A stretch of DNA of 21,064 nt from Chrysochromulina tobinii (Eukaryota > Haptophyta > Prymnesiales > Chrysochromulinaceae), in the NCBI GenBank assembly GCA_001275005.1, contig JWZX01002422.1, forward strand, positions 1-21,064, written 5' to 3'. Shown here one piece after another: positions 15,201 to 21,064 of the stretch (its first letter is position 1; each line of letters opens with the position of its first letter). The notes beneath the pieces were generated by a model. That model was not told the origin of the DNA. It saw only the letters and a program-made list of their open reading frames with translations, and did no database searches. The position numbers and the translations under genes were made by a program.

Positions 15201-16563
15201 CTCGGTATGCACCCACAAGCAAGGCACGCTCGGCGCCCACCCCCTCTGTCAAAGCAACAAACTTCGCCTGCCACGCGCCATCAGCAGCTGCCGCCGCCGC
15301 CGCCGCCTCGGCCTGCGCTGCATCAAACTTCGCCTGCCACGCGGTGTCCGCCGCCGCCGCCGCCGCCGCCGCCTCGGCCTTCGCGTCCTCGTGAGCACTC
15401 CGATGAGCCACACTCAGCGCATCCGTATGGCTTTTGTGCTCGGCGTTCATCTCGGCCTTCAGCGTCTCGATCTTCAGGCCGTGCTCGGCGTTCATCTCGG
15501 CCCTTAGCGCGTCCAGTTGCCTGCTGTGCTCGGCGCTCATCTCGGCGCTTATTGCGTCGACCCTCCGGCCATGTTCGGCGCTCATCTCGGCGCGCACTTC
15601 CGAGATTTTCCGTCCGAACTCGGCGCTCATCTCGGCGCTCAGCGCGTCGATCTTCCGACTGTGCTCGGCGGCCAGCGTATCGTGCTGCTGCCGATGCTGA
15701 GCCTCCATCTCCTTCACAACCGCTGCCGTCGCCTCCGCCACTGCCGCGTCCACCGCCGACGCCACGGCCTCTTCCAATTGGGCCGCCGCCAATTGGGCTG
15801 CCAATTGGGCTTCCAATTTGGCCGCTTCCACTTGGGCCGCTGCGGCCACTGCCCGCTCCGCCGCAGCCGACGCCTCCGCTTGTTCACACTCCTCACGCAC
15901 CTGCGCAACGGCCGCCACCCGCTCCGCCGCGCCCTTCGCACGCGCGCGCTCGCGCTCCTCGGAGAGCGCCGTATTGAGCGATTCCTCGTACCACCGCCGC
16001 TCTTTGTCGAGCCGCACCTCGGCCTCCGCTCTTGCAGCCTCGAGCGCCTCGCGCAGGCGTGTCTCCGCCTTAGCCTCTGCCGTCGCCACGGCCTCGTCGA
16101 CCGCCGTGCGCGCGAGCTCGAACGCGGAAGCCAACTCGTCGGCGAGCCGCTGCTGATCGAGCTGCGCGGAGCTCCGAACGCGTGACACCTCAGCCTGCGC
16201 CTCGCGAAGCAGTCGCTGCCGCTCGCGGCTTTGCTCGGCTAACGCCGCCTTCTGCTCTTCCACCTCACGCTCACAGCTGGCGAGCTGCTCGCGCACAGCG
16301 CTAAGCTGGCGCTCGCGGCTATCGAGTTGCTCCTGCACAGTGCTCAGCTGTGTGCGCGTCGTCTCGAGACTTTGCATCGCAGCCAAGGTCATTTGGTGCC
16401 GTACATTCGCCCTCTCCTCGGCAGCTTCGATCAGCGCACGTGCTGCCGGATCCTCGACGGCCTTGGCCGAGGTGACGGCAACCTTCCATTTGCCGAAGGG
16501 GTTGCTGCCAGCAGCCGAGCGCTGCTCGTTTTCGCTCAATGGCGAGCGAGAGGCGGCGGCCAT
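9280..16563 (-). CDS. giant coiled-coil protein with SFI1-like centrin-binding repeats
   Basis: This is an uninterrupted 2427-codon frame from the ATG at 16563. Residues about 45-875 are Ala/Glu/Gln/Arg-rich heptad sequence, a long coiled coil with internal repeats. Residues about 880-2170 hold some thirty or more units with spacing near 33-36 residues, each with an aromatic pair such as AWVHW, GWRSW, AWEAW, VWSVW or AFWHW followed by a basic stretch. This is the pattern of SFI1 repeats, each of which binds one centrin along a helix. The last 260 residues are Pro/Ala/Thr-rich and end with a charged segment. By family knowledge SFI1 proteins act at centrosomes, basal bodies or contractile centrin fibres; the role here is inferred. 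Typical SFI1 proteins lack such a long N-terminal coiled coil. Absence of introns over 7.3 kb contrasts with the interrupted neighbours. Confidence 0.85.
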   Translation of the reverse strand: MAAASRSPLSENEQRSAAGSNPFGKWKVAVTSAKAVEDPAARALIEAAEERANVRHQMTLAAMQSLETTRTQLSTVQEQLDSRERQLSAVREQLASCEREVEEQKAALAEQSRERQRLLREAQAEVSRVRSSAQLDQQRLADELASAFELARTAVDEAVATAEAKAETRLREALEAARAEAEVRLDKERRWYEESLNTALSEERERARAKGAAERVAAVAQVREECEQAEASAAAERAVAAAAQVEAAKLEAQLAAQLAAAQLEEAVASAVDAAVAEATAAVVKEMEAQHRQQHDTLAAEHSRKIDALSAEMSAEFGRKISEVRAEMSAEHGRRVDAISAEMSAEHSRQLDALRAEMNAEHGLKIETLKAEMNAEHKSHTDALSVAHRSAHEDAKAEAAAAAAAADTAWQAKFDAAQAEAAAAAAAADGAWQAKFVALTEGVGAERALLVGAYRDGEAIRQAISSALQVELACAEASAAEAAERHAERMEAARVERREAEAEAETRLQQAHAHALALAQEQAQAQEQAALQAALQAADAREVEMHARYQRLGGRYAAAEAELEACNAALATCRMELKASEAERGSLQDHRESMQQRADMLQQQHASVLQVLDTTRSELRAAVEAYDSLQARHRSLEEHRRTLDDQHASLANEHATVAQEHKRLVEELAAAGQARMAVTERCTSLEAALVAAATRHDTLQTRHAALEDALETALLNRQVELETARMRTEAQEGRYAALHLSQAALEDALETALLNRQVELETARMSQAAVQAREAVLREAQEVLQASHETLQANLGQLQTSHGQLQVSHRSLMERLEASGARLEESERRCTAYEEQRGALRTRLDESQAAAQAAQAQVEETAMALEALDRERGLDARWQARLYSRAMRSAVRRWRAMAAMPEAAARALLARRERVEVDAAWQRLQELSRHARCLRSALHATRACCHRRLRHALTQWRHCIRQQVALTTALHQATKVLEQRRTPFGVADQLATAIAAAAVGALAPRRRAFERLRAAREAHVTILGARRCACDWWHWRLWQRLRLAAIERNASLGRRDTVVALATALRLRHLTGGVRRWREGCTAALRFAALVRMPVRHQLRLVLHALSRMACTRRGALQLASHVVGRLQRLRTAHALRRASAHAATNRHTIDVAAHAKHVWTHRALCYTWRSLIAYTSRPREANLRRVASACLQRPPTVVHAWAEWQGHALTRRGRREAMARASSSARRHAFGRLRSACRQRARALEAASALRRLSLSTNRLASPWASLVAHAAAGRRAKSMDKRRRERQLLRVWRLLGSWAAIRGRCTVLGRAAEVLNVLRAWRAWLRHVELRRRCFMFVGEALGVRARAQLSHAMRAWRQVARQRGRCTALGLHLRDSRHRRRLRYAFATWDDLTLDALHHKLKVAQAVLTMAPSLRAKQRAMSAIRLAAGDARAMRRCVGHLVHRRCAAAWEGWATMAKARTEAVQAMTIALGWLRHHVLIRAWVHWWELSTDGASASAVLSQADAHLRRGDLMRGWRSWRRLHTAHRESLSRLDLARQRHSSLRVGTVLWEWRRQSARSTWRSIAAQLSMTTTAPLLSRTLRHRWRLWQQLAQQRRLAQVWCCSTLHDRMGVGWATWVAHAAARAAAMRMIEKGSRRLVDQGGVAPAWEAWRQAAAEKVDARQFMQSCLLRLDACTRAASFTVWATTSRRMADARRTLWKCIGRLAHLQAGRVWSVWAAIGASSRAARAASGRAHKHRLDSLRHRGWTPAFWHWHNLARAYVQQRRLTSAAFDRLLCLELSNAFHAWHRCTAQAAGDARAMRRCVGHLVHRRCAAAWAGWAAVAEARTEAVQAMTIALGWLRHHVLIRAWVHWWELSTDGASASAVLSQAVAHLRRGDLMRGWRSWRRLHTAHRESLSRLDLARQRLSSLRVGTVLWEWRRLHTAHREAMSLLRWVQGALEAHAVAVVLLDWRIVTERRRERTGPNSHALERAIFAHLLHHVLAPAWHAWRTQLQELARARVTAVRALSQQAGFAQGKAWASWTDTARRSSAIRAAHGHVVTKLRHCHYRLAWECWEAHASESRQARQRLRHSIGRLCHRHMSLVWAAWEATATARAAAKVDCLRCEHLMRQWVWLQSRMQRRGAWLHWVSLADERRAARERTRRANGCLQQRAVAAGFVTWRAAVTTLSTPPKRPRRTLPPPKPTTAWPVADVIEPTATAAPTACTASTASNSAVLIASTATTAAVSAAVAPPRWACAVASGAPPASAASAPPSVCLSRVHASVMDPWDARASSRAPDGSTPFADRVLHAMASPVHRPPRSPSPILAIAGPGPPRAAMADPLYTPGSTLAKAPEQRVWHLMASARADDDVGAYTALSPRVKAQLRELERGDVERRLGFAGASRIPTIAAHEPNRARVERLAAIGAAGGGSWCEWSAPDEVGVAD
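10798..11178 (-). repeat. 381-bp in-frame duplication, copy 2 (residues 1796-1922)
   Basis: It aligns without gaps to 11899-12279, offset 1101 bp, with about 10 mismatches by eye (about 97% identity). The unit is exactly 127 codons and covers several SFI1-like repeats, from AAGDARAMRR to VLWEWRR. A short extra repeat of the RRLHTAHRE codons lies just downstream in the gene (10773-10803). Confidence 0.93.
11899..12279 (-). repeat. 381-bp in-frame duplication, copy 1 (residues 1429-1555)
   Basis: This is the partner of the 10798-11178 copy. The mismatches cluster around 12184-12209, where the encoded segments read WEGWATMAK versus WAGWAAVAE. The rest is almost identical at DNA level, third positions included, pointing to recent duplication or gene conversion rather than selection on protein alone. 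Confidence 0.93.
14272..14457 (-). repeat. 117-bp period duplication in the coiled coil
   Basis: A 69-bp segment at 14272-14340 recurs at 14389-14457 with one mismatch. The offset is 117 bp, or 39 codons. It encodes the repeated ALEDALETALLNRQVELETA block. Confidence 0.9.
15259..15384 (-). repeat. 66-bp tandem duplication with poly-Ala
   Basis: The sequence AAACTTCGCCTGCCACGCG starts at 15259 and again at 15325 on the plus strand, each followed by a run of GCC/GCN codons. On the coding strand this gives two units of a poly-Ala run followed by AWQAKF, 22 residues apart apart from alanine-run length. Confidence 0.85.
15440..15680 (-). repeat. 45-bp tandem repeat encoding a 15-residue coiled-coil unit
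   Basis: The plus-strand word TCGGCG(T/C)TCATCTCGG begins at 15440, 15485, 15530, 15575 and 15620, exactly 45 bp apart, with a decayed unit at 15665. The protein unit is AEMSAEHGRRVDAIS with conservative changes. Fifteen residues is not a whole number of heptads, so the hydrophobic stripe shifts at each repeat. Confidence 0.92.
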
Positions 16564-16608
16564 CGACCGGTCTTCGAGCGTGCATATGAAAAATGCTCAA
16601 GACAGCGC

Positions 16609-16614
16609 TTTATT
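16609..16614 (-). terminator. candidate poly(A) signal AATAAA for the 130-aa gene
   Basis: The plus-strand TTTATT reads AATAAA on the minus strand, 141 nt after the stop at 16756 and 45 bp before the ATG of the giant gene. It would suit 3' end formation of the upstream small gene. Only the hexamer supports it. Confidence 0.3.
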
Positions 16615-16755
16615 TCCACATGTAGGTCTAAAGTCGCGAATACCTGGGGCTAATTCACGTACACACGGCTCTTTTATGCGAGGAGCCGCGTTGGGGGCTA
16701 GTGCTCCCCGGGGACGCGGCCGTCGCGTTCTTTTTTCTCTTTTTCCTCTACATAT

Positions 16756-17406
16756 CTACTTCTTGATCCCGAGTGACGCCGCGTACGTGTTGGGATTCAT
16801 CAGTCCTTCCTTGTCCGTGCATGCTGCGTACGGGTAGTGGTCGACAACCTGCGCGCATGGCGGAATCGGTGCCGTCAGTGGCTGCGCTGCGGTGGACGGT
16901 TGCCGTCAATCCACGAGTGCGGTGGCCCAAGGCATGGCAGGCCGGCCGACGATCAGCCACTGCCGAGATGGTCGGCTGAGCTCATAGAATCTTCCGGCTC
17001 GTCCTCATCGCAGCGTTCGCGGGGCGGCGATGGAGACGAACTCAGATGAGCGCGACAGCAGCAGCCGCAAGGAGCCAAGCAGCCACACACGCAAGCAGCC
17101 ACGCACCGAATTGCCGTTGCCAAGCACCGGGTCGTAGCTCTCCTTCCCCACGCGATCGGCCACAGGGAACTGCCCAATGTTGTGCACGACGCGCTTGACC
17201 GTGTGCTTCGTCTCCGGAAATTTGGGCGTCATCTTAGGCGCATCCAGCCGCGCACGGCCAGTGGGCGGCGCGTTCGGATCGAGCCAAATGCTCACGCGCG
17301 TCGTCGAGACAAGGCTCTTCTCGGTCGTCAGCACATCGGTAAGCTTCGTGCCGGCGTAAATCAGTGGCGTACCCTTCTTGCCGAACGCCGGCTTCTCTGC
17401 GGGCAT
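16756..17406 (-). CDS. two-exon gene, 130-aa basic protein of unknown function
   Basis: Exon 1 runs 17406 to 17107 (100 codons, starting MPAEKPAFGKKGTPLIYAG). Exon 2 runs 16848 to 16756 (30 codons and a stop, VVDHYPYAACTDKEGLMNPN onward). Both junctions are phase 0, with donor GTGCGT and acceptor CGCGCAG. The joined C-terminus ends NTYAASLGIKK. The frame can be followed upstream of the ATG only to a TTG. There is no signal peptide, membrane segment or motif that I recognise; Pro, Lys and Tyr spread through short motifs recalls small axonemal microtubule-associated proteins, but this is only an impression. It lies upstream of the giant SFI1-like gene on the same strand and is divergent from the 17660 gene. 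Confidence 0.6.
16849..17106 (-). other. intron of the 130-aa gene (258 bp)
   Basis: On the minus strand it begins GTGCGTGGCTGC and ends CCATGCGCGCAG. Reading through meets an in-frame stop at about 17005. The length is a multiple of three and both flanking codons are intact. Confidence 0.55.
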
Positions 17407-17659
17407 GTGTGTTCGGCTGAACCGCCACTGCAAAACGCGAACGTTCAAAAAAACGAGTGTGAATTACGTAAACAGGGCTTTTTTCGTTTCTCTGACCAGG
17501 CTCACGGAGCTGTGAAAAAGTTTCGTTGTCCAGTCACACTTCAGCGTAAAGCACCCAGGACCTCATCCACGGTTCTTAACAATTACATGCACATGTCCAG
17601 CACCTTGGATCGGACACCTTGGGCGTGTCAAAGTCACCTTAGACATTCTTGACGCGACA
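17407..17659. promoter_or_regulatory. divergent promoter region, 253 bp
   Basis: The region lies between the ATG of the minus-strand 130-aa gene and the ATG of the plus-strand 494-aa gene. It has T-runs and A-runs (17443-17450, 17478-17483, 17514-17519) and is less GC-rich than its flanks. It must hold both promoters. No defined box is recognised. Confidence 0.4.
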
Positions 17660-19144
17660 ATGGCCATATGCTGCGTTTGCACGCTGACTAAGTCGGCGAT
17701 TGACGCGCTGCGCAACGTGATGGCCGCCTCGGAGGACGCCAAGTACGAGCTGAGGGAGGAAGTGGAGTTCACTTTGGCGCGGCTCAATGCGGCGGCGCGG
17801 CATGTGCGACACGCGCTGCAAATGTATACGCGCGACTCAGCGGCATGCCTTCGAGCCGGCGAGGAGGCTGTCGCGCGCCAGCTGATCACGCAAAAGCTGC
17901 TCGCGGAGCGTCGCGCTGATCAGATCGCCATCCAGGTGGGCTTGCTTGAGAGCGTGGGCGCGAGCCTACACCCCGGGCTGAGGCGCTGCCGCGGAGACCT
18001 TCTCATGTGCCGTGCGATCCTCGACAAGTGCGCAGACGCCAGCATGACACCGGAGGTGCTGAACTTCATGGACACAGGGCGGCGATCCGTGGACGGCGGC
18101 GAGGACGGCGTGGCACCGCAGGCAGTCGAAGACGAGCTCAACCGCCTGTGGGAGGCCGTGCAGAGGCCATTCACCTCGACGACGGCCGAGGCGCCCTATG
18201 CGCTGCAGCCCACCACCGCCTTCTCCCCGCCCACCACCGCAGCCGCTGCCGCCGCCGCTACCGCCACCATTGTCGCCACCTCTGCCACCGCGGGCTCGAC
18301 CGTTGCAGCCTCTGCGGCATTGCTATTCTCAGCGCGCGGGGACGTGCCGAGCTGCAGCAGTGAGGAGCGACAGCGGCTCGCGGCCGATCCCTTTGGTGTT
18401 GCGCACTTGGTCAAGGGCGGGAATCGAAACGGCGTCGGCGTAGCCCGCGACGGCGCCCGCGACGGCGCCCGAGCCGGGACCGGTAAGGCACCCCAGCCTC
18501 CGATTGCGATGACTCTCTTCTCGGGCCCCGAGGCTGCATCCCCTGCCATGATGCTTGAGACTCGGAGCGCGCCAGAGGCCGGCCAGCCGGCCGAAGCTGG
18601 TGGCAGTGGCGACGGCAGCGACGGCAGCGCTGGCAGTACCGGTAGGGGCAACGGCTCGCTCGCGGCGGCCTTAGAGGCTCATACTCTAGCGACGCTCCAT
18701 GCCGCGAGCAGCGACAATGAGGAGGCGGAGGATGAGCCTCACGCTCTGCTGCCGCCGCCGCCAAGCCGCGCGCCCGAACTCTGGAGACCGCCGGCCGATC
18801 TCGGCGCTGGCCACGACGAAGGCGCAGAGGACCCACGCGGCCTCGAGGCCGGCGCGAGGACTGCCAGCCTCGACGAGGCTTTCTTGGACGCACTGCAAGA
18901 CTGGGAGGCGGATGTAGACGGATCGGCCATGGGATCTTCTTCTCGGCCCTCGGACGGTGCCGACGCGTTGCAGCTGGCCAACGGCTCCACCTTGCAGCCG
19001 CGAGGGCGAGCGTTGCAGCCGAGCCCCCAAATTGTTGCGTTGGAGGCGAAGGACAAGGCAGGGTTGGCGCATGGGTTGCCGCCATCACCAGCGGACCGAG
19101 CACCACCGCAGCCGACCGCAAGGCAGCTCTTCAAAGATGAGTAG
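17660..19144 (+). CDS. 494-aa protein, helical N-terminal domain and disordered tail
   Basis: The ATG at 17660 has a strong context (ACAATGG). Residues 10-170 are predicted helical by eye and hold a heptad-like stretch. ACLRAGEEAVARQLITQKLLAERR (62-85) recalls the helix 2/3 region of PspA/Vipp1 and ESCRT-III-type proteins, which carry an A-x-G-x-E-x-x-A-R pattern; this is a weak, unsearched resemblance. The start MAICCVC has three Cys that could be lipidated. Residues 175-494 are low-complexity: an Ala/Thr run (195-225), a Gly/Ser/Asp-rich segment near 315-335, an acidic patch near 350-360, and Pro-rich ends. There are no introns. If the resemblance holds it would be a membrane-remodelling protein; otherwise it is an uncharacterised protein. 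Confidence 0.65.
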   Translation: MAICCVCTLTKSAIDALRNVMAASEDAKYELREEVEFTLARLNAAARHVRHALQMYTRDSAACLRAGEEAVARQLITQKLLAERRADQIAIQVGLLESVGASLHPGLRRCRGDLLMCRAILDKCADASMTPEVLNFMDTGRRSVDGGEDGVAPQAVEDELNRLWEAVQRPFTSTTAEAPYALQPTTAFSPPTTAAAAAAATATIVATSATAGSTVAASAALLFSARGDVPSCSSEERQRLAADPFGVAHLVKGGNRNGVGVARDGARDGARAGTGKAPQPPIAMTLFSGPEAASPAMMLETRSAPEAGQPAEAGGSGDGSDGSAGSTGRGNGSLAAALEAHTLATLHAASSDNEEAEDEPHALLPPPPSRAPELWRPPADLGAGHDEGAEDPRGLEAGARTASLDEAFLDALQDWEADVDGSAMGSSSRPSDGADALQLANGSTLQPRGRALQPSPQIVALEAKDKAGLAHGLPPSPADRAPPQPTARQLFKDE

Positions 19145-19649
19145 TACTCTGAGACGACCCCTCTACACTGAGAGACGGCGACGGCGTCTCAGGGTCGCGT
19201 ACTCGCGTTCTCACTGTCGTGTACCATTCCTTCCGGTGACGACCCGGTTGCGGTTCTGACAAAAATCTCGCTGCGGCGATCGTGACGTTCACGCACTCAC
19301 GCAGCTCTTCCTATTCACGTTGTTCACGTTGCAGGCGGCCCGCGCCCCTCCACATACCACAATTAGTTTGGTGTTGTGAGATCACATTCACTTTGTGCAA
19401 ACGCGACAAGGCGCAAGCCCAAGGGTAGGCCTTGGCGGGCTTGCGTGACTCTGACTGTCACTGTGCACGACGAGGGGTCTCACCGTCACTGTGTGTTGTG
19501 TTCCTCGGCTGTTTGCCGGGCCGGGGGGAAGCCGTTTACGTCTGGCTCATCGCGGCAGCCAGCTTCGGCTGTTCTGTCGTGTACCGGTAAGTTGTAGAAA
19601 CCCTCGAACGGCTGTCGCGTCTGTCGTGTTAACGTTCACATGTTCAGAA
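19145..19649. other. intergenic or 5' UTR region
   Basis: The stretch has no convincing coding frame: the best plus frame (from 19376) starts with GTG and shows no domain. It is rich in short repeated words such as CTGTCGTGTACC (19216 and 19573) and GTTCACGTTG. It probably contains the promoter and 5' UTR of the right-edge gene. Confidence 0.4.
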
Positions 19650-19702
19650 ATGAACGACCGCAACGGCGCCGCACTTCGAAGGACAACCTTTTTTATGCAC
19701 AG
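19586..19702 (+). other. candidate 5' UTR intron (117 bp)
   Basis: A consensus donor GTAAGT at 19586 pairs with an acceptor at 19701-19702 preceded by a pyrimidine tract (CCTTTTTTATGCACAG). These are the strongest splice signals by consensus in the window. No in-frame ATG precedes the donor, so it would sit in the 5' UTR. Confidence 0.45.
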
Positions 19703-19817
19703 GACCGCGGACGACCGCGATCGCGGGTGGGCCGCTCGGCGCCACCGCGAATACGACTGGAGAGACAACGACGGCGTGCAAGAGTCAGGCCTGGCTGACG
19801 ACGTGGGCAGCAATCCG

Positions 19818-21064
19818 ATGGACACGGCGCCATCCTCGTTGTCTCTCCGCCTCGACCGATCGCTATGGGACCATTACGAGTTGACAAGGTGCGCTGGGGG
19901 GACTTGGGTGCGAGAACGCGTGCGCGTGCGAGAGCAAGAGAGCGAGAGAGACCATGATTTATCGCAACCTGACAAGATCGCAAAGCCTAATGAGTGGCCG
20001 CACGGATGTGCCCATACGGTATCATCACCAACAACGAGCCAGGCAAATATGAGCTCGCCTGCTACTCAAGGAACGCCCGCGCAGGCGCCCCCGAACCGCA
20101 AGCGGCGCGGCCCGGAGCTCGAGCCGGGCGAGCTCGAGCCAGGAGAGATCGAGCCTGCAGGGTACAGTGGCGGCGGCAGCCGTGGTGGGCCAGCGCCTGG
20201 TCTCGGCGGCGGGCCACCGCCAGGACCGCCAGCAGGCGGCTTTGGCGGCAGCCGCTTCGAGCTGGGTCCTCCATTTACAAACGAGCGACCGCGCATCGGC
20301 GGCCCGCCGCCGCCGCGCGAGGATGGTCCGCTGATGAGCGGAGGGCGCGGCCCGCCGCCAGGTCCGACCGGCCCTCCTTTGGGCGGTAAGAGCGGCGGCA
20401 ATGGCGGCTACGGCGGCCCGCCCCAGCGAGGGCCCGAAGACTGGGACGCGCCGCCCATGGGCGGAGGCAAGGGCGCCGGCGCCGACGGCGGCGGCGGCAT
20501 GCCCGCGCTCAACCGCGAACTGAGCAGCGGCGGCAAGGTTGACGGGGTGCCGGCGGGGCGAGGCGTGTGGGTCCCACCAGCGCTTCCGATGGGGGCGGAT
20601 GCGCGTGCTGGCGGTGCTGGCGGTGGCGGCGGCGGTGGTGGCGACGGTGGCGGCCCGCCGCCGCCGCCGCCTCGGACTGGTGGTGGTGGCGGAGGAGGAG
20701 GTGGTGGAGTTGCTGGCGGTGGAGGTGCTGGAGGCGGTGGCGGCGTCTGGGCGCGTGGTGGAGAGACATGGGGGCCTTCGCCTCCTCCCGGGCCCTCGCC
20801 ACCTCCCGCCTACCGCGAGCCACCGCCGCCGGCGGCGGCGGCGACGCGCGGAGGTGGGGGCGCAGGGCCACCGCCGCCGCCTCCACCGCCAGGCGCGGCT
20901 GGCGCGGGCGCTGTCAGCCGCGGTCCGCCGCCGCTGCCGCCGCCGCCCTCGCACTGCTCAGATGCCAGCGCGCGTATCGCGGCTGCTCCACTGTCGACGA
21001 AAGCCAAGGCGACGGTTGGCAACCCGGCGGATGCGAGTGGCGATTCCCACAGGGCTGTGGCGGC
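19818..21064 (+). CDS. Gly/Pro-rich protein, 5' part only (open at window edge)
   Basis: A plus-strand frame stays open from 19455 to the end of the window, over 530 codons. Possible starts are the ATGs at 19650 (inside the candidate intron), 19818 (first ATG after the acceptor) and 20049. From 20049 the protein starts MSSPATQGTPAQAPPNRKRR, then has ELEPGELEPGEIEP and long Gly-rich and Pro-rich runs with scattered Trp and Arg. The segment before 20049 is charged (REYDWRDNDG, RERVRVREQESERDHD). Composition suits a disordered N-terminal region of an RNA-binding, actin-related or wall protein; nothing is diagnostic. The antisense frame at 20025-20954 is a compositional shadow. Any functional domain lies beyond the window. 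Confidence 0.5.
   Translation, partial: MDTAPSSLSLRLDRSLWDHYELTRCAGGTWVRERVRVREQESERDHDLSQPDKIAKPNEWPHGCAHTVSSPTTSQANMSSPATQGTPAQAPPNRKRRGPELEPGELEPGEIEPAGYSGGGSRGGPAPGLGGGPPPGPPAGGFGGSRFELGPPFTNERPRIGGPPPPREDGPLMSGGRGPPPGPTGPPLGGKSGGNGGYGGPPQRGPEDWDAPPMGGGKGAGADGGGGMPALNRELSSGGKVDGVPAGRGVWVPPALPMGADARAGGAGGGGGGGGDGGGPPPPPPRTGGGGGGGGGGVAGGGGAGGGGGVWARGGETWGPSPPPGPSPPPAYREPPPPAAAATRGGGGAGPPPPPPPPGAAGAGAVSRGPPPLPPPPSHCSDASARIAAAPLSTKAKATVGNPADASGDSHRAVA

Noticed and set aside
14673-15977. 434-aa plus-strand open frame rich in Pro, Arg, Ser and Ala
   Set aside because: It is exactly antisense to the coiled-coil part of the giant gene. Its composition is what reverse-complemented Ala/Glu/Gln/Arg codons with high GC give, and it has no domain.
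20025-20954. 309-aa minus-strand open frame, Arg/Ala-rich
   Set aside because: It mirrors the Gly/Pro-rich plus frame, is low-complexity throughout and lacks any motif.

Overview
The window reads as nuclear DNA of a GC-rich unicellular eukaryote, most likely a haptophyte-type or similar secondary-plastid alga. The basis is a dense gene layout, strong G/C preference at third codon positions, a few short GT-AG introns (about 80-260 bp), no operons or Shine-Dalgarno sites, and typical eukaryotic families (DEAD-box helicase, SET protein, GT14 glycosyltransferase, SFI1-type centrin-binding repeats). The helicase carries a signal-peptide-like N-terminus, which fits targeting to a complex plastid. 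The taxonomic call is an inference. No rRNA, tRNA, CRISPR array, transposase or viral gene was recognised.

Layout, left to right. Minus strand: a GT14 (core-2/I-branching or xylosyltransferase-like) glycosyltransferase (165-2123), a multi-pass membrane protein of unknown function (2248-3144) and a membrane-anchored SAM-dependent methyltransferase (3689-4546). Head-to-head with the methyltransferase is a plus-strand DEAD-box RNA helicase with at least two introns (4589-6730). It is followed by a SET-domain protein with one intron (6972-8727) and a small spliced gene encoding 85 aa (8834-9173). Converging on these is a very large single-exon minus-strand gene (9280-16563, 2427 aa). It has an N-terminal coiled coil, about 1290 residues of SFI1-like W-x-x-W repeats, and a Pro/Ala-rich tail. 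Upstream of it on the same strand is a small two-exon gene encoding 130 aa (17406 down to 16756). This is divergent from a 494-aa plus-strand protein with a helical head and a disordered tail (17660-19144). The right edge holds the 5' part of a Gly/Pro-rich open frame that runs off the window.

The genes do not form one obvious pathway. The most distinctive content is (i) the coiled-coil/SFI1 giant with nested recent in-frame duplications, including a 127-codon segment present twice at about 97% DNA identity, (ii) helicase introns built from 10-bp tandem repeats, one of which duplicates its own splice acceptor, and (iii) two small spliced genes that emerge only when exons are joined by hand. 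All intron boundaries here were read from sequence and frame only, with no transcript evidence.
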